NCBI GenBank assembly: GCA_020634895.1
Contig: JACKAV010000001.1
Span: 1 to 64,000 of the forward strand
DNA: 64,000 bases
From: Anaerolineales bacterium
Lineage (GTDB): Bacteria; Chloroflexota; Anaerolineae; Anaerolineales; Villigracilaceae
Direction: 5' to 3'
In this document: piece by piece, positions 31,919 to 40,277 of the stretch
How the letters are laid out: each line of letters begins with the position of its first letter
Numbering within the stretch: the stretch's first letter is position 1
Translations under genes and position numbers: made by a program
Notes under the pieces: generated by a model
The model's database searches: none
Told to the model about the DNA's origin: nothing
Seen by the model: only the letters and a program-made list of their open reading frames with translations

Positions 31919-34378
31919 TTATATGGTCTGTCTTCGCAGGCGCAGGCTGTTCGTCACCACGAAGACGCTGCTGAACGCCATAGCGGCGGCAGCGAACATC
32001 GGGTTCAAATAACCGAGCATCGCAGAGGGGATCAGAATGATATTGTAGATGAACGCCCAGAACAGATTCTGCTTGATCGTTGTAACGGTCTTTCGCGAAA
32101 GGCTGATCGCGCGAGAGACGCCGCGCAGGTCGCCGCTCATCAGGGTCACAGGTGCGGCAGCCATCGCCACATCCGTGCCCGTTCCAATCGCAAGACCCAC
32201 ATCCGCCTGGGCAAGAGCGGGCGCATCGTTCACGCCGTCACCAACCATGGCGACCACAGCCTCATCCGATTGCAGTTTCTTCACCTCGGATGATTTTCCT
32301 TCAGGCAGAACTTCAGCGAGCACCGTATCCACACCAACTTGTCTGGCGATCGCTTCGGCTGTCTTCTGGTTATCGCCCGTGATCATCGCAACCTTCAAAC
32401 CCATCTTGTGCAGATCGGCAATCGCATCCTTCGAGCTTTCCTTGATGGTATCTGCCACTGCAATGACACCTGCCGACGCATTATCCACCGCGACCAACAT
32501 CGCTGTCTTCGCTTCAGATTGCAGACGCGCTACTTCGGATTCGAGATTGCCCAACGGGATTCCCCTCGCCTCGAACATCCTCACATTCCCGACCATGACG
32601 CTTCTTCCCTCGACCTCGGCTTGAACGCCATGCCCAGCCTCTGCCTTAAACCCAGCCGGTTCGACCAACGTCAGTCCGCGGGTTGTGGCTTCTGCCCAGA
32701 TGGCTTCGCCCAGAGGATGTTCACTTCCTTTTTCCACTGAAGCTGCCAACCGCAATAACTCGTCACTGGTCACTGACATCTTGTCACTGATCACTATATC
32801 CGTTACCGCAGGTTGACCCTTCGTGATCGTACCAGTCTTATCCAGCACAACAACATTGACCTTGCCAGCGCGCTCCAATGATTCACTATTCCTGAACAGA
32901 ATACCGACTTCCGCACCCTTGCCGGTTCCGACCATGATGGCGGTCGGTGTGGCGAGTCCCATTGCGCACGGGCAGGCAATCACCAGCACAGCGACCATGT
33001 TAATTAATGCGCGGGTGAAATTGTCAATTCCAGCATTGGCAGGCAGGGCAGGACCGAAGAAATACCAGCCTAAAAACGTCAGCGTGGCAATGGCTATGAC
33101 CGCAGGAACAAACACGGCTGAGACCTGATCCGCCATTTTCTGGATCGGTGCCTTGCTGCCCTGTGCATCCTCCACCAGTTTGATGATCTGCGCCAGCGCG
33201 GTTTCCTTCCCAACTTTGGTCGCTTCGAATTTGAGCATGCCCAATTTGTTGAGCGTCGCGCCGATGACCGGTTCGCCCGGCTGTTTTTCAACCGGCAGCG
33301 ACTCGCCCGTCAGCATGGATTCATCGACGGAACTGCGACCATCCACAACCACACCATCGACGGGAATCTTCTCGCCCGGCTTGACCATGACCACATCGCC
33401 CACGCGGACATCGTCCACAGGTACTTCGGTTTCCACTCCGTCGCGGATGACGCGTGCCGTCTTGGCGCGCAGACCCATCAACTTTTTGATGGCTTCGGAG
33501 GTGCGACCCTTGGCGCGGGCTTCGAGGAATTTGCCGATCTTGATGAGCGTGATGATCATCGCTGAAGTTTCAAAATAGACGTGTCCCATCAGCCAGCCGA
33601 AAGTGATCGGCAGCGAATAGAAGAATGCAGCGGATGAACCCATCGCGATCAACACATCCATGTTGGCGGATTTATTGCGCAGCGACTTGAACGCGCCGAC
33701 ATAATATTGCCAGCCGACATAGAATTGAACGGGCGCTGCCAGCGCGAGCATCAGCCAGTTGAACCAGGGTTGGGCATCGCGCATGCCATCCATGGATGTG
33801 CCCGTGTAGAAAAAGGCGGGCAGCAGACCAAAGTCCTTGCTCATGGAGAGGACAAAGAGCGGCACTGTGAATACCAAACCGATGATGAGCAGACGACGCT
33901 GTTCATTGATCTCGTGTTCGCGCGCTTTTGCTTCAGCATCTTCGGCTTCGCCGCCAAGTTCCATCGCTTCGAACCCGGCGGAGGAAACAGCGCGGCGCAG
34001 TTCTGCCTGCGTGATGATGGTCGGCACATATTTGACGCGCGCCTTTTCAGTGGTGAATGTGACCTGTGCTTCAAGGACGCCGTCGAGTTTGGTGAGAGTC
34101 TTTTCGAGACGGCGCGCGTCGTTGTCGTCAGCGAGGCGCTTGATGATGAGGTCCGCTTCACCGGTGGCGACCCCGTACCCGGCGCGGTTGACGCGGGCGA
34201 TGAAATCGGTCAGCCCGATCTTGGAGGCGTCGAATTCGAGGGTGGCGCGTTCGGAGGAAAGGTTCACTACGGCGTTGTCCACGCCGTCCATTTTCTTTAA
34301 GTTGCGCTCCACTGTGGCGACACAGTTCGCGCAGGTCATGCCTGTTATGGGGAGGGTCAGTTGTTTGGTTTCAGTCAT
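31919..34378 (-). CDS. copA: Copper-exporting P-type ATPase
   Basis: 819 aa P1B-ATPase. The N-terminus holds two metal-binding (HMA) domains: the first with GMTCANC (Cys16, Cys19); the second, residues about 75-140, lacks the CxxC pair, so only one binds metal. Eight membrane helices follow, with the transport-site CPC in IACPCAMGLATP, the phosphorylation motif DKTGTITKG, MVGDGVNDAPAL and the HP-containing SEHPLGEAI. It exports Cu(I) with ATP. The gene follows copZ-like and csoR genes in one operon. Confidence 0.95.
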   Translation of the reverse strand: MTETKQLTLPITGMTCANCVATVERNLKKMDGVDNAVVNLSSERATLEFDASKIGLTDFIARVNRAGYGVATGEADLIIKRLADDNDARRLEKTLTKLDGVLEAQVTFTTEKARVKYVPTIITQAELRRAVSSAGFEAMELGGEAEDAEAKAREHEINEQRRLLIIGLVFTVPLFVLSMSKDFGLLPAFFYTGTSMDGMRDAQPWFNWLMLALAAPVQFYVGWQYYVGAFKSLRNKSANMDVLIAMGSSAAFFYSLPITFGWLMGHVYFETSAMIITLIKIGKFLEARAKGRTSEAIKKLMGLRAKTARVIRDGVETEVPVDDVRVGDVVMVKPGEKIPVDGVVVDGRSSVDESMLTGESLPVEKQPGEPVIGATLNKLGMLKFEATKVGKETALAQIIKLVEDAQGSKAPIQKMADQVSAVFVPAVIAIATLTFLGWYFFGPALPANAGIDNFTRALINMVAVLVIACPCAMGLATPTAIMVGTGKGAEVGILFRNSESLERAGKVNVVVLDKTGTITKGQPAVTDIVISDKMSVTSDELLRLAASVEKGSEHPLGEAIWAEATTRGLTLVEPAGFKAEAGHGVQAEVEGRSVMVGNVRMFEARGIPLGNLESEVARLQSEAKTAMLVAVDNASAGVIAVADTIKESSKDAIADLHKMGLKVAMITGDNQKTAEAIARQVGVDTVLAEVLPEGKSSEVKKLQSDEAVVAMVGDGVNDAPALAQADVGLAIGTGTDVAMAAAPVTLMSGDLRGVSRAISLSRKTVTTIKQNLFWAFIYNIILIPSAMLGYLNPMFAAAAMAFSSVFVVTNSLRLRRQTI

Positions 34379-34432
34379 TCAGATTACCTTCTAAAATCGA
34401 AGGTCACGCTGAAAGCGTGACCTATAAAATTG

Positions 34433-34651
34433 CTACAGTGTGAGCAAACCTTCAGCGGGGTAGTTGATCTCGGCAAGCAGCGCCTTGATCTTGTCTTCAT
34501 TGGCGGGCTCGTCGAAGGTGATGGTCACTTTCTTGGTGTCGATCTCAGCCTTCACAGACTGGATGCCCTGCATTTCGCCGACTTCGGTTTCGATGGTGTG
34601 GGTGCAATGTCCGCAGGAAATTGCGGGAACGGTATAGGTTACTGTGGTCAT
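34433..34651 (-). CDS. copZ: Copper chaperone-like HMA protein
   Basis: 72 aa single HMA domain with the Cu(I) site SCGHC in PAISCGHCTHTIETEV and the beta-alpha-beta pattern SVKAEIDTKKVTITFDEP, INYPAEGL. It likely carries Cu(I) to CopA, encoded 54 bp downstream. AGGAG precedes the start at about 7 nt. Confidence 0.92.
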   Translation of the reverse strand: MTTVTYTVPAISCGHCTHTIETEVGEMQGIQSVKAEIDTKKVTITFDEPANEDKIKALLAEINYPAEGLLTL

Positions 34652-34710
34652 GATAGATTTCTCCTTGAGATATATTTTATGATGTACGAATTACGTTAGG
34701 CAATTCGTTA

Positions 34711-34980
34711 TTACACTTTTGTAGACATCTCGAACACTTCGGTGATCTCTTTCAAGACCCGTTCGCGTTCTTTTCTGTCGCTGCCTTGTATGGCGGTGAT
34801 GACGCATGAGTTCAGGTGGTTTTCAAGGATCTGCGAACTGACCTTGTTCAGCGCCGCCTCGATCGCCTGGATCTGACGGATCACGTCGATGCAGTAGGCG
34901 TCTTCCTCCACCATGCGGATGACGCCGCGCAAATGACCTTCCACGGTCTTTAGTCGTCTGAGAGTGTTTTCGGTTTCCAT
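34711..34980 (-). CDS. csoR: CsoR-family copper-sensing repressor
   Basis: 89 aa all-helical repressor. The Cu(I) ligands of the W-X-Y-Z fingerprint are visible as Cys (EDAYCIDVIRQ), His (ILENHLNSC) and Cys (LNSCVITAI), that is Cys-His-Cys as in CsoR, not the His-Cys-His form of RcnR. Apo-CsoR binds a GC-rich palindrome; one is placed 49-67 bp upstream. It should control csoR-copZ-copA. Confidence 0.93.
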   Translation of the reverse strand: METENTLRRLKTVEGHLRGVIRMVEEDAYCIDVIRQIQAIEAALNKVSSQILENHLNSCVITAIQGSDRKERERVLKEITEVFEMSTKV

Positions 34981-35028
34981 GGCTACCTCTATAATTCCAG
35001 ATGCGAACGGTGGGTGATTTTCTTACCC

Positions 35029-35047
35029 TACCCCCCTGGGGGGGGTA
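35029..35047 (-). promoter_or_regulatory. CsoR-type operator
   Basis: TACCCCCC, T, GGGGGGGGTA forms a GC-rich inverted repeat with TA ends, the standard operator form for CsoR (TACCC...GGGTA with G/C run). It lies between csoR and the divergent crp/fnr-like gene and may also affect the latter. Confidence 0.8.
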
Positions 35048-35120
35048 CCCCTACTATAAAATAACGTTGGTGCATCGTCAAGTAGATAAATGTCATCTAA
35101 TTGGGGTGTAAAATGGCTTT

Positions 35121-35819
35121 ATGTCGTTTTCGCCTGAGGATTTGAGGCAGGTCGTTGTTTTTCAGAATGCCCCGGATGATGACCTGGTGCTTATTTTGGA
35201 GAATAGCATTGTCCGCACCATTGAGGAGGGAAGTTTTTTCTTTTTGCAGGGCGATGAAGCCTCACATCTTTACGTCCTCACCAGCGGACAGGTCAAGTTG
35301 ATGCAGTCGAATCCCAACGGGCAGCAGGTCAACCTGCGGACGATCTATCCGTGGCAGATGTTCGGCGCGCTTGGTGCTACGCGCGGTCCCGGCGCGACCT
35401 ATCCTGCCACGGCGCAGGCATTGGAAAATAGCACGTCGCTTGCCCTAGCCAGTTCCTTTTTGTACTCGATGATGAAGACCCGCCCGTATCTTTCCTTTGA
35501 CCTCATGAACCTGATGACCATGTATATTCAGGAAATGCAGGCGCGTTACCGCGAACTTGCCACGGAACGGGTGGAACAAAGAGTGGCTAACGCGTTGATC
35601 CGCTTGGCTGGGCAATCAGGCATAAAGTCGACGGGTGAGGCGGGGATCGAGTTGACGTTTTCCCGTCAGGACGTGGCGGAGATGACCGGGTCCACGCTTT
35701 ATACGATCAGCCGTCTCCTGAGCGAATGGGAGCGGAAGGGCATCATCAAGACCGGCAGGGAGAAGATCCGAATCTTGAAGCCGCACGACCTGGTGCGGAT
35801 CGCAGATGGGGCGGAGTAA
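35121..35819 (+). CDS. Crp/Fnr-family transcriptional regulator, cysteine-free
   Basis: 232 aa. Residues 1-135 form the cyclic-nucleotide-type beta-roll (IRTIEEGSFFFLQGDEASHLYVLTSGQVKLMQ), then a long dimerisation helix (LMTMYIQEMQARYRELATERVEQRVANALIRLA) and a winged HTH with FSRQDVAEMTGSTLYTISRLLSEWERKGII. The Ser-Arg of the FNR-type ExxSR reading helix is kept, with Tyr in place of Glu. There is no cysteine at all, so it cannot carry an oxygen-labile Fe-S cluster as FNR does; a heme, as in Dnr/NnrR-type NO sensors, is possible. It is followed by DUF1858-like and nirK genes, which it likely controls. Confidence 0.9.
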   Translation: MSFSPEDLRQVVVFQNAPDDDLVLILENSIVRTIEEGSFFFLQGDEASHLYVLTSGQVKLMQSNPNGQQVNLRTIYPWQMFGALGATRGPGATYPATAQALENSTSLALASSFLYSMMKTRPYLSFDLMNLMTMYIQEMQARYRELATERVEQRVANALIRLAGQSGIKSTGEAGIELTFSRQDVAEMTGSTLYTISRLLSEWERKGIIKTGREKIRILKPHDLVRIADGAE

Positions 35820-35835
35820 TTTGCGCTAGCGCAAA
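35820..35835 (+). promoter_or_regulatory. Perfect palindrome, likely Crp/Fnr-family site
   Basis: TTTGCGCTAGCGCAAA, a perfect 16-bp palindrome starting 1 bp after the regulator stop codon and ending 33 bp before the DUF1858-like ATG. It has the TTG-N-CAA symmetry of Crp/Fnr-family sites (compare the FNR TTGAT-N4-ATCAA form), with GCGC inside instead. It could be the target of the upstream regulator for the nirK unit. Confidence 0.6.
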
Positions 35836-35868
35836 GATGAAAAAAGGGGACGGGGGTATTCTGGGGGC

Positions 35869-36102
35869 ATGATGAAAGACTTGAATGAACTCGCTGAAAA
35901 CTCAGTAACCGATTGTCTTACCGCGGCACCCTCAACCACACGGGTGTTCCTTGATTTTCGCACCGCATGCATCGGCTGCCGGTTGGCGCGTTTTTGCACG
36001 TTGACCGATGTCGTTGAGGCGTATCGGTTGGATAAGGCGCAGTTCTTCAAGGAGATTTCTGATCATTTTGTTTCCATCTTTAATAAGGAGAATTTTCAAT
36101 GA
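35869..36102 (+). CDS. DUF1858-like small protein
   Basis: 77 aa. DLNELAENSVTDCLTAAPST is followed by DFRTACIGCRLARFCTLTDVVEAYRLD, where three cysteines (about 34, 37 and 43) lie close together in the hydrophobic pattern of the DUF1858/Ric-type N-terminal module. This module is found at the N-terminus of some YTFE/RIC-like di-iron proteins for nitrosative stress. The nirK neighbour supports a role in NO or nitrite metabolism. The stop overlaps the NirK ATG (ATGA at 36099), so the two are translationally coupled. Confidence 0.7.
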   Translation: MMKDLNELAENSVTDCLTAAPSTTRVFLDFRTACIGCRLARFCTLTDVVEAYRLDKAQFFKEISDHFVSIFNKENFQ

Positions 36103-37499
36103 AAACTTTCGCCAAACTTTTGGGAGCGGCAATTTTGCTGACTCTCATCCTTGCTGCCTGCGGCGCATCGCAGCCGGACAGCAGCAAGACGTATACCGAA
36201 GCGGAGGTTTCCGCTGCAATTGAAAAAGGTGCATGCGGAGGCTGCCACACCATTCCCGGTATTCAAAATGCGGTTGGGGTTATTGGTCCCGATCTGGGTG
36301 ATATTTCCGAGGTTGCTCAAGCCGCATTGCAAAGCGGAAATTACTCGGGCACTGCCAAAACCACTGAGGAATTCATTCAGGAATCCATTCTGAAGCCCGA
36401 TATGTTTATCGCGGCTTCCTGCCCCACAGGACCATGCCCGGCGGGTGTGATGCCCGGAACCATGGGAGATACGTTGAACTCTGATGAGATCAACGCCATT
36501 GTCCAGTATTTGAGCGGACTGCCCGAAGGCGCATACGGCGAATCGACTGTCGCTTCCACGCCGCAGGAACCTACAACCGGCGCCGACATTGTGCGCGACC
36601 CGACCGACATCCCCGCTCCGATCGGCGACCGTGAACCGACCACTGTCCGCTTGGATCTAGAAGCCGTCGAATTGGAAGGTCAACTGGCGGATGGCACAAC
36701 CTACACCTATTGGACGTTCAACCGGGCGGTACCGGCTCCGTTCTTCCGTGTGCGTGTGGGCGATACGGTTGAAGTCCATCTCAAGAACGACGCCTCCAGC
36801 ACCATGAACCACTCTGTCGATTTCCATGCCGTAACCGGTCCGGGCGGAGGCTCGGCTGTGACCCAAACTGAACCCGGTAAGGAATCAATCCTCACGTTCA
36901 AGGCGCTGAAACCCGGTCTGTTCGTTTATCACTGCGCCACGCCGATGGTCGCACAGCACATTGCCAACGGGATGTACGGACTTATCCTTGTCGAACCCGA
37001 AGGCGGACTTCCGCCTGTGGATCGTGAATTCTATGTCATGCAGGGTGAGATCTACACCACTGGCGATTTCGGCTCACAGGGACATCAGGCTTCGGATACC
37101 ACCAAACTGCTCGATGAACAACCCGAATACTTTGTCTTCAATGGCGCAGTCGGCTCGATCACAGACCAGAAGCCGCTCACTGCCAATGTCGGCGAAACCG
37201 TGCGCATCTTCTTCGGCGTCGGCGGACCGAACTTCACGTCCTCCTTCCATGTGATCGGCGAGATATTCGACCGTGTGTACAATCAGGCATCACTGACCTC
37301 CCCGCCTCTTACGGATGTACAAACCACCATGGTCCCGCCCGGAGGCGCAACCATGGTCGAGTTCAGCCTCGAGGTGCCTGGCAAATATATCCTCGTGGAT
37401 CATGCCCTCTCCCGATTGCAGCGCGGGCTTGCCGGATACCTCATCGTGGACGGCGACCCCAACCCCGAAATTTACAACGGGACATCAGGCTCAGAGTAA
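36099..37499 (+). CDS. nirK: Cytochrome c-copper nitrite reductase fusion lipoprotein
   Basis: 466 aa. A signal peptide ends at lipobox LAAC (Cys21). A small cytochrome c domain follows with heme motif CGGCH (46-50) and a Met region near 118-122. A two-domain cupredoxin NirK then starts near 180. Type 1 copper ligands are H238, C279, H287 and M292; type 2 ligands are H243, H278 and H435. The catalytic Asp is D241 in MNHSVDFHAVTG and the catalytic His is H384 in SSFHVIGEI. All are present, so it should reduce nitrite to NO outside the membrane. The fused heme could receive electrons directly from a membrane donor or a soluble carrier. It is the last gene of the module. Confidence 0.9.
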   Translation: MKTFAKLLGAAILLTLILAACGASQPDSSKTYTEAEVSAAIEKGACGGCHTIPGIQNAVGVIGPDLGDISEVAQAALQSGNYSGTAKTTEEFIQESILKPDMFIAASCPTGPCPAGVMPGTMGDTLNSDEINAIVQYLSGLPEGAYGESTVASTPQEPTTGADIVRDPTDIPAPIGDREPTTVRLDLEAVELEGQLADGTTYTYWTFNRAVPAPFFRVRVGDTVEVHLKNDASSTMNHSVDFHAVTGPGGGSAVTQTEPGKESILTFKALKPGLFVYHCATPMVAQHIANGMYGLILVEPEGGLPPVDREFYVMQGEIYTTGDFGSQGHQASDTTKLLDEQPEYFVFNGAVGSITDQKPLTANVGETVRIFFGVGGPNFTSSFHVIGEIFDRVYNQASLTSPPLTDVQTTMVPPGGATMVEFSLEVPGKYILVDHALSRLQRGLAGYLIVDGDPNPEIYNGTSGSE

Positions 37500-37570
37500 T
37501 AATCAAGCCCCATTCAAATCGGATGGGGCTTTTCATTTACGGTTTACCTACTCTGTGTATAATCTTGAGG

Positions 37571-38203
37571 ATGAAAAGACAAACGCTTCTATTAACAAGC
37601 CTCGGCTTGATACTACTTCTGACGGCTGCCTGCTCGCCGAAAACTCCCACTCCCGACCCGAATGTGCGGATACAGCAGGCGGTCGCCGCGACCCTTGCCG
37701 CGATTCCATCGTCCACGCCGGCAGCGCCTCCCACACCTTATCCGTCGCCTACGCCTTTCACGTTGGCGGGACTTTTCTGCGAGTACCAGTTTTGTATCGG
37801 TCACCCGATCGACGTCTCCTTTTTTGACGTGAACGCCCAAAAGAATCCGGCGTCTCCCAGTTCGTACAGTCAGGGATTCCTTGCCGCGATTAACGGCAAT
37901 ATGTTCATTCAGGTCATCTGGCAGCTTGCACCAGACACCACCGACCCGAAATTCCTGTTGGACACATTGATCGATGATGCGGTCGATGCTCCCGCCTCCG
38001 ACTCTGATTTCTTTTTGGTGAACAATATGAACGTCATCTATACCGGGTTAAATGTCACTGCCAGTGCGGCATTGCCATTCGGCGGCGTTGGCGCTTGGAA
38101 CTGCGGTGACCGTGTCTTTGCATGGAAGGTCTACACCCCGCAAGCCGACAACGCCCGCCCGTTATTTGATGGAGCATTGGCGCGTTTCACCTGCGGACAA
38201 TAG
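37571..38203 (+). CDS. Lipoprotein of unknown function
   Basis: 210 aa from the ATG at 37571, which gives a clean lipoprotein signal (KRQTLLLTSLGLILLLTAACS, Cys near 20) behind TTGAGG. A short Thr/Pro linker (PSSTPAAPPTPYPSPTPF) follows, then a globular domain with four cysteines (FCEYQFCIGHPIDVSF, GAWNCGDRVFAWKVY, RFTCG), probably two disulfides. No known family. It follows nirK by 71 bp, so linkage with nitrite metabolism is possible but unsupported. Confidence 0.7.
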   Translation: MKRQTLLLTSLGLILLLTAACSPKTPTPDPNVRIQQAVAATLAAIPSSTPAAPPTPYPSPTPFTLAGLFCEYQFCIGHPIDVSFFDVNAQKNPASPSSYSQGFLAAINGNMFIQVIWQLAPDTTDPKFLLDTLIDDAVDAPASDSDFFLVNNMNVIYTGLNVTASAALPFGGVGAWNCGDRVFAWKVYTPQADNARPLFDGALARFTCGQ

Positions 38204-38265
38204 GATTAATAGGTGAATGTCAGGCGGCGCGAAGCGATGTATGATCTTGTGCAAGGAGAAAAGCC

Positions 38266-38514
38266 ATGTCCTCAGAATACGACCTTATCAGTTTACGCGC
38301 CCGCGTTGTGGAGTTGGAGAGTCGACTCGATTTCCTTTACAGAAAACTGGGATTTGAATACGTTGATAACCCCGGAATGGCAGACTCGCAAATCATCGCG
38401 CTTCTCAGAAAGGGCAACAAGATCGAAGCCATAAAAGCCTACCGTGAACTGACGAACACAAGTCTGGCAGAAGCTAAAGCTGCTGTTGAAGATATCGAAA
38501 GCCGTATGCAATAA
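38266..38514 (+). CDS. Ribosomal L7/L12-like C-terminal domain protein
   Basis: 82 aa. The N-terminal half is a coiled coil (LISLRARVVELESRLDFLYRKLG). The C-terminal half, ALLRKGNKIEAIKAYRELTN followed by SLAEAKAAVEDI, resembles the bL12 C-terminal fold that occurs in many stand-alone proteins of unknown role. It is not the ribosomal stalk protein itself, as the hinge and factor-binding helix pattern differ. A strong terminator follows. Confidence 0.7.
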   Translation: MSSEYDLISLRARVVELESRLDFLYRKLGFEYVDNPGMADSQIIALLRKGNKIEAIKAYRELTNTSLAEAKAAVEDIESRMQ

Positions 38515-38526
38515 TTCAAGATATAA

Positions 38527-38561
38527 AAAGAAACGCCAGTTCAATCAACTGGCGTTTCTTT
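38527..38561. terminator. Bidirectional terminator
   Basis: AAAGAAACGCCAGTT (38527-38541) with AACTGGCGTTTCTTT (38547-38561), perfect 15-bp stem with a 5-nt loop. It serves both the L7/L12-like gene (plus) and the convergent MBL gene (minus). Confidence 0.9.
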
Positions 38562-38569
38562 GTTTTATT

Positions 38570-39256
38570 CTAACCCTTGAAATTCGCGATTTCCTTATTG
38601 ATAACGTCAACATCAAAGTCCATGCCGTGGGCGGGGTAAATGCGTTTGATTCCCATCGGCAGGATCTTCTTCCAACTCTCCACCACCAAATTGATATCGT
38701 CCGCCAGTATGGGCAGACCGGGCGTCAGGCGCAGGTACCAATCGTTCATTGCCATGTCGCCTACGATCGCGTCGCCGGTCTCGAACACGATGCTGACATG
38801 TCCCATGGAGTGACCGGGCGTATACACCACTTCGCCGGGAATGCCAAACTCTTTCAGCGACATGCCCTCATCCTGAATAACCGTATCAACTTTGAGCGGG
38901 GGAAGATGCGGATGCAGCATCAGACGCGCCAGTCCAGCCATTGTCTTCCCGTATGCGTTGACTCCATCTGGAAATGGCGGCTCGCCTGTCTCGACCATGA
39001 ATTGATCCTGTTTGTGGACGGCGATTTTTGCGCCTGTCAGCTTTTGGATGTCGGCAAGGCAGGTGATGTGATCCCAATGCCCGTGCGTGAGCAGGATCAG
39101 TTCGATCTCTTTGGGGTCGATGTTCAGCGCCTTCAACTGTTTTTGAAAGGAGGGGAAGCCTCCCATTGCGCCGCCATCGACGAGGATGGTTCGTTCGCCG
39201 CGCAGTAAAAAACAATTACAAATGCTGACGGGGATGCGATGAAAAGAGAAGGTCAT
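38570..39256 (-). CDS. MBL-fold metallo-hydrolase
   Basis: 228 aa. The zinc-binding motif HxHxDH reads LTHGHWDHITCLADI (near 74-88), then AVHKQD, TPGHSMGHVSIV (third ligand His), GDMAMNDW (Asp bridge) and IYPAHGMDF (last His). A typical hydrolase of the beta-lactamase fold, with possible substrates such as thioesters or lactones. It abuts galE with a 6-bp gap. Confidence 0.88.
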   Translation of the reverse strand: MTFSFHRIPVSICNCFLLRGERTILVDGGAMGGFPSFQKQLKALNIDPKEIELILLTHGHWDHITCLADIQKLTGAKIAVHKQDQFMVETGEPPFPDGVNAYGKTMAGLARLMLHPHLPPLKVDTVIQDEGMSLKEFGIPGEVVYTPGHSMGHVSIVFETGDAIVGDMAMNDWYLRLTPGLPILADDINLVVESWKKILPMGIKRIYPAHGMDFDVDVINKEIANFKG

Positions 39257-39262
39257 ATTCGT

Positions 39263-40240
39263 TTATTTTCCATATCCGTGCGGGTGCGACTTGTGCCACT
39301 CCCATGCACTGGTGAGAATGTTGTCCATGTCGGTGAATTTTGGTTCCCAGCCCAACTCCTGCTTGATCTTGTTTGGCGAAGCCACGAGACGGGCGGAGTC
39401 GCCTTCGCGGCGCGGCATTTCAATGGACGGAATGGCGTGACCCGTTACTTTGCGCGCAGTCTCGATCACTTCGCGAACGGAAAATCCGTTGCCGCTGCCG
39501 ACGTTATAGATCATCTTGTCGCGTTTTTCCAACGCGCCCAAAGCGAGGATGTGGGCGGAGACTAGGTCGGCAATGTGAATGTAATCGCGGATGCAGGTTC
39601 CGTCTGGTGTGGGGTAGTCTGTGCCGAATATTTTGGCGGAGTCCGCCTGACCCAACGCAATTTGCAGCACACGCGGAATAAGATGCGATTCGGGCTGGTG
39701 TGCCTCTCCGCGCCCGGGTAGTGCGCCGCAGGCGTTGAAGTATCGCAGCGCCGCAAAATGCAGCCCGAAGATGGAGCGATACCATTCGAGCGCCTGCTCG
39801 GTCATCAGTTTGGTGTGACCATACACATTGGTCGGTCCGAGCGGCGATTCCTCTGTCAGCGGTTCTTCGCTGGATTGATACACAGCGGCTGTAGATGAAA
39901 AAACAAGTTTCCGCACACCAGCCTGAACGGCGGTTTCCATCAATTGCAGGGAGTTCGTAAAATTATTGCGGAAGAATCTGCCGGGGTCTTTCATGCTTTC
40001 ACCGGCTTCGATGAACGCCGCGAAGTGCATGACTGCATCGTATTTTGTGGTGGTCAACGCTTCTGCGAGCGCGTGGCTGTCGTCCAATGACGCGTGGATG
40101 AAATTCGCGCCTTCCGGCACTGCTTCGCGATGCCCGGTGACCAATGAATCGTAGACGGTAACTTCATTTCCTGCTTTGATCAGTGCTTCGGCTGTTGCAG
40201 AGCCGATGTATCCAGCCCCGCCTGTGATAAAGATTTTCAT
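39263..40240 (-). CDS. galE: UDP-glucose 4-epimerase
   Basis: 325 aa short-chain dehydrogenase-type enzyme that interconverts UDP-glucose and UDP-galactose with NAD. Visible: the Rossmann ITGGAGYIGSATAEAL, the Ser in FSSTAAVYQ, the active-site Tyr-Lys in VYGHTKLMTEQ, FNACGALPGRGEAHQPESHL and TPDGTCIRDYIHIADL. The sugar-nucleotide contacts are standard. It precedes the MBL gene by 6 bp on the minus strand, so the two are probably cotranscribed. Confidence 0.93.
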   Translation of the reverse strand: MKIFITGGAGYIGSATAEALIKAGNEVTVYDSLVTGHREAVPEGANFIHASLDDSHALAEALTTTKYDAVMHFAAFIEAGESMKDPGRFFRNNFTNSLQLMETAVQAGVRKLVFSSTAAVYQSSEEPLTEESPLGPTNVYGHTKLMTEQALEWYRSIFGLHFAALRYFNACGALPGRGEAHQPESHLIPRVLQIALGQADSAKIFGTDYPTPDGTCIRDYIHIADLVSAHILALGALEKRDKMIYNVGSGNGFSVREVIETARKVTGHAIPSIEMPRREGDSARLVASPNKIKQELGWEPKFTDMDNILTSAWEWHKSHPHGYGK

Positions 40241-40277
40241 TTATGCTCCTGTAAACTTAACGGAACGGAATTATATC

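Noticed and set aside
31919..34378. Zinc or cadmium specificity of the P-type ATPase
   Set aside because: The CPC motif with IACPCAMGLATP, the GMTCANC domain and CsoR/CopZ-type neighbours point to copper.
33707..34394. ORFs of 197 and 185 aa opposite copA
   Set aside because: They lie inside the metal-binding domains of copA; composition is low in complexity and no start sites are visible.
38266..38514. Ribosomal protein L7/L12 gene rplL
   Set aside because: It is shorter, has a coiled-coil start and no rplJ neighbour; only the C-terminal fold is similar.
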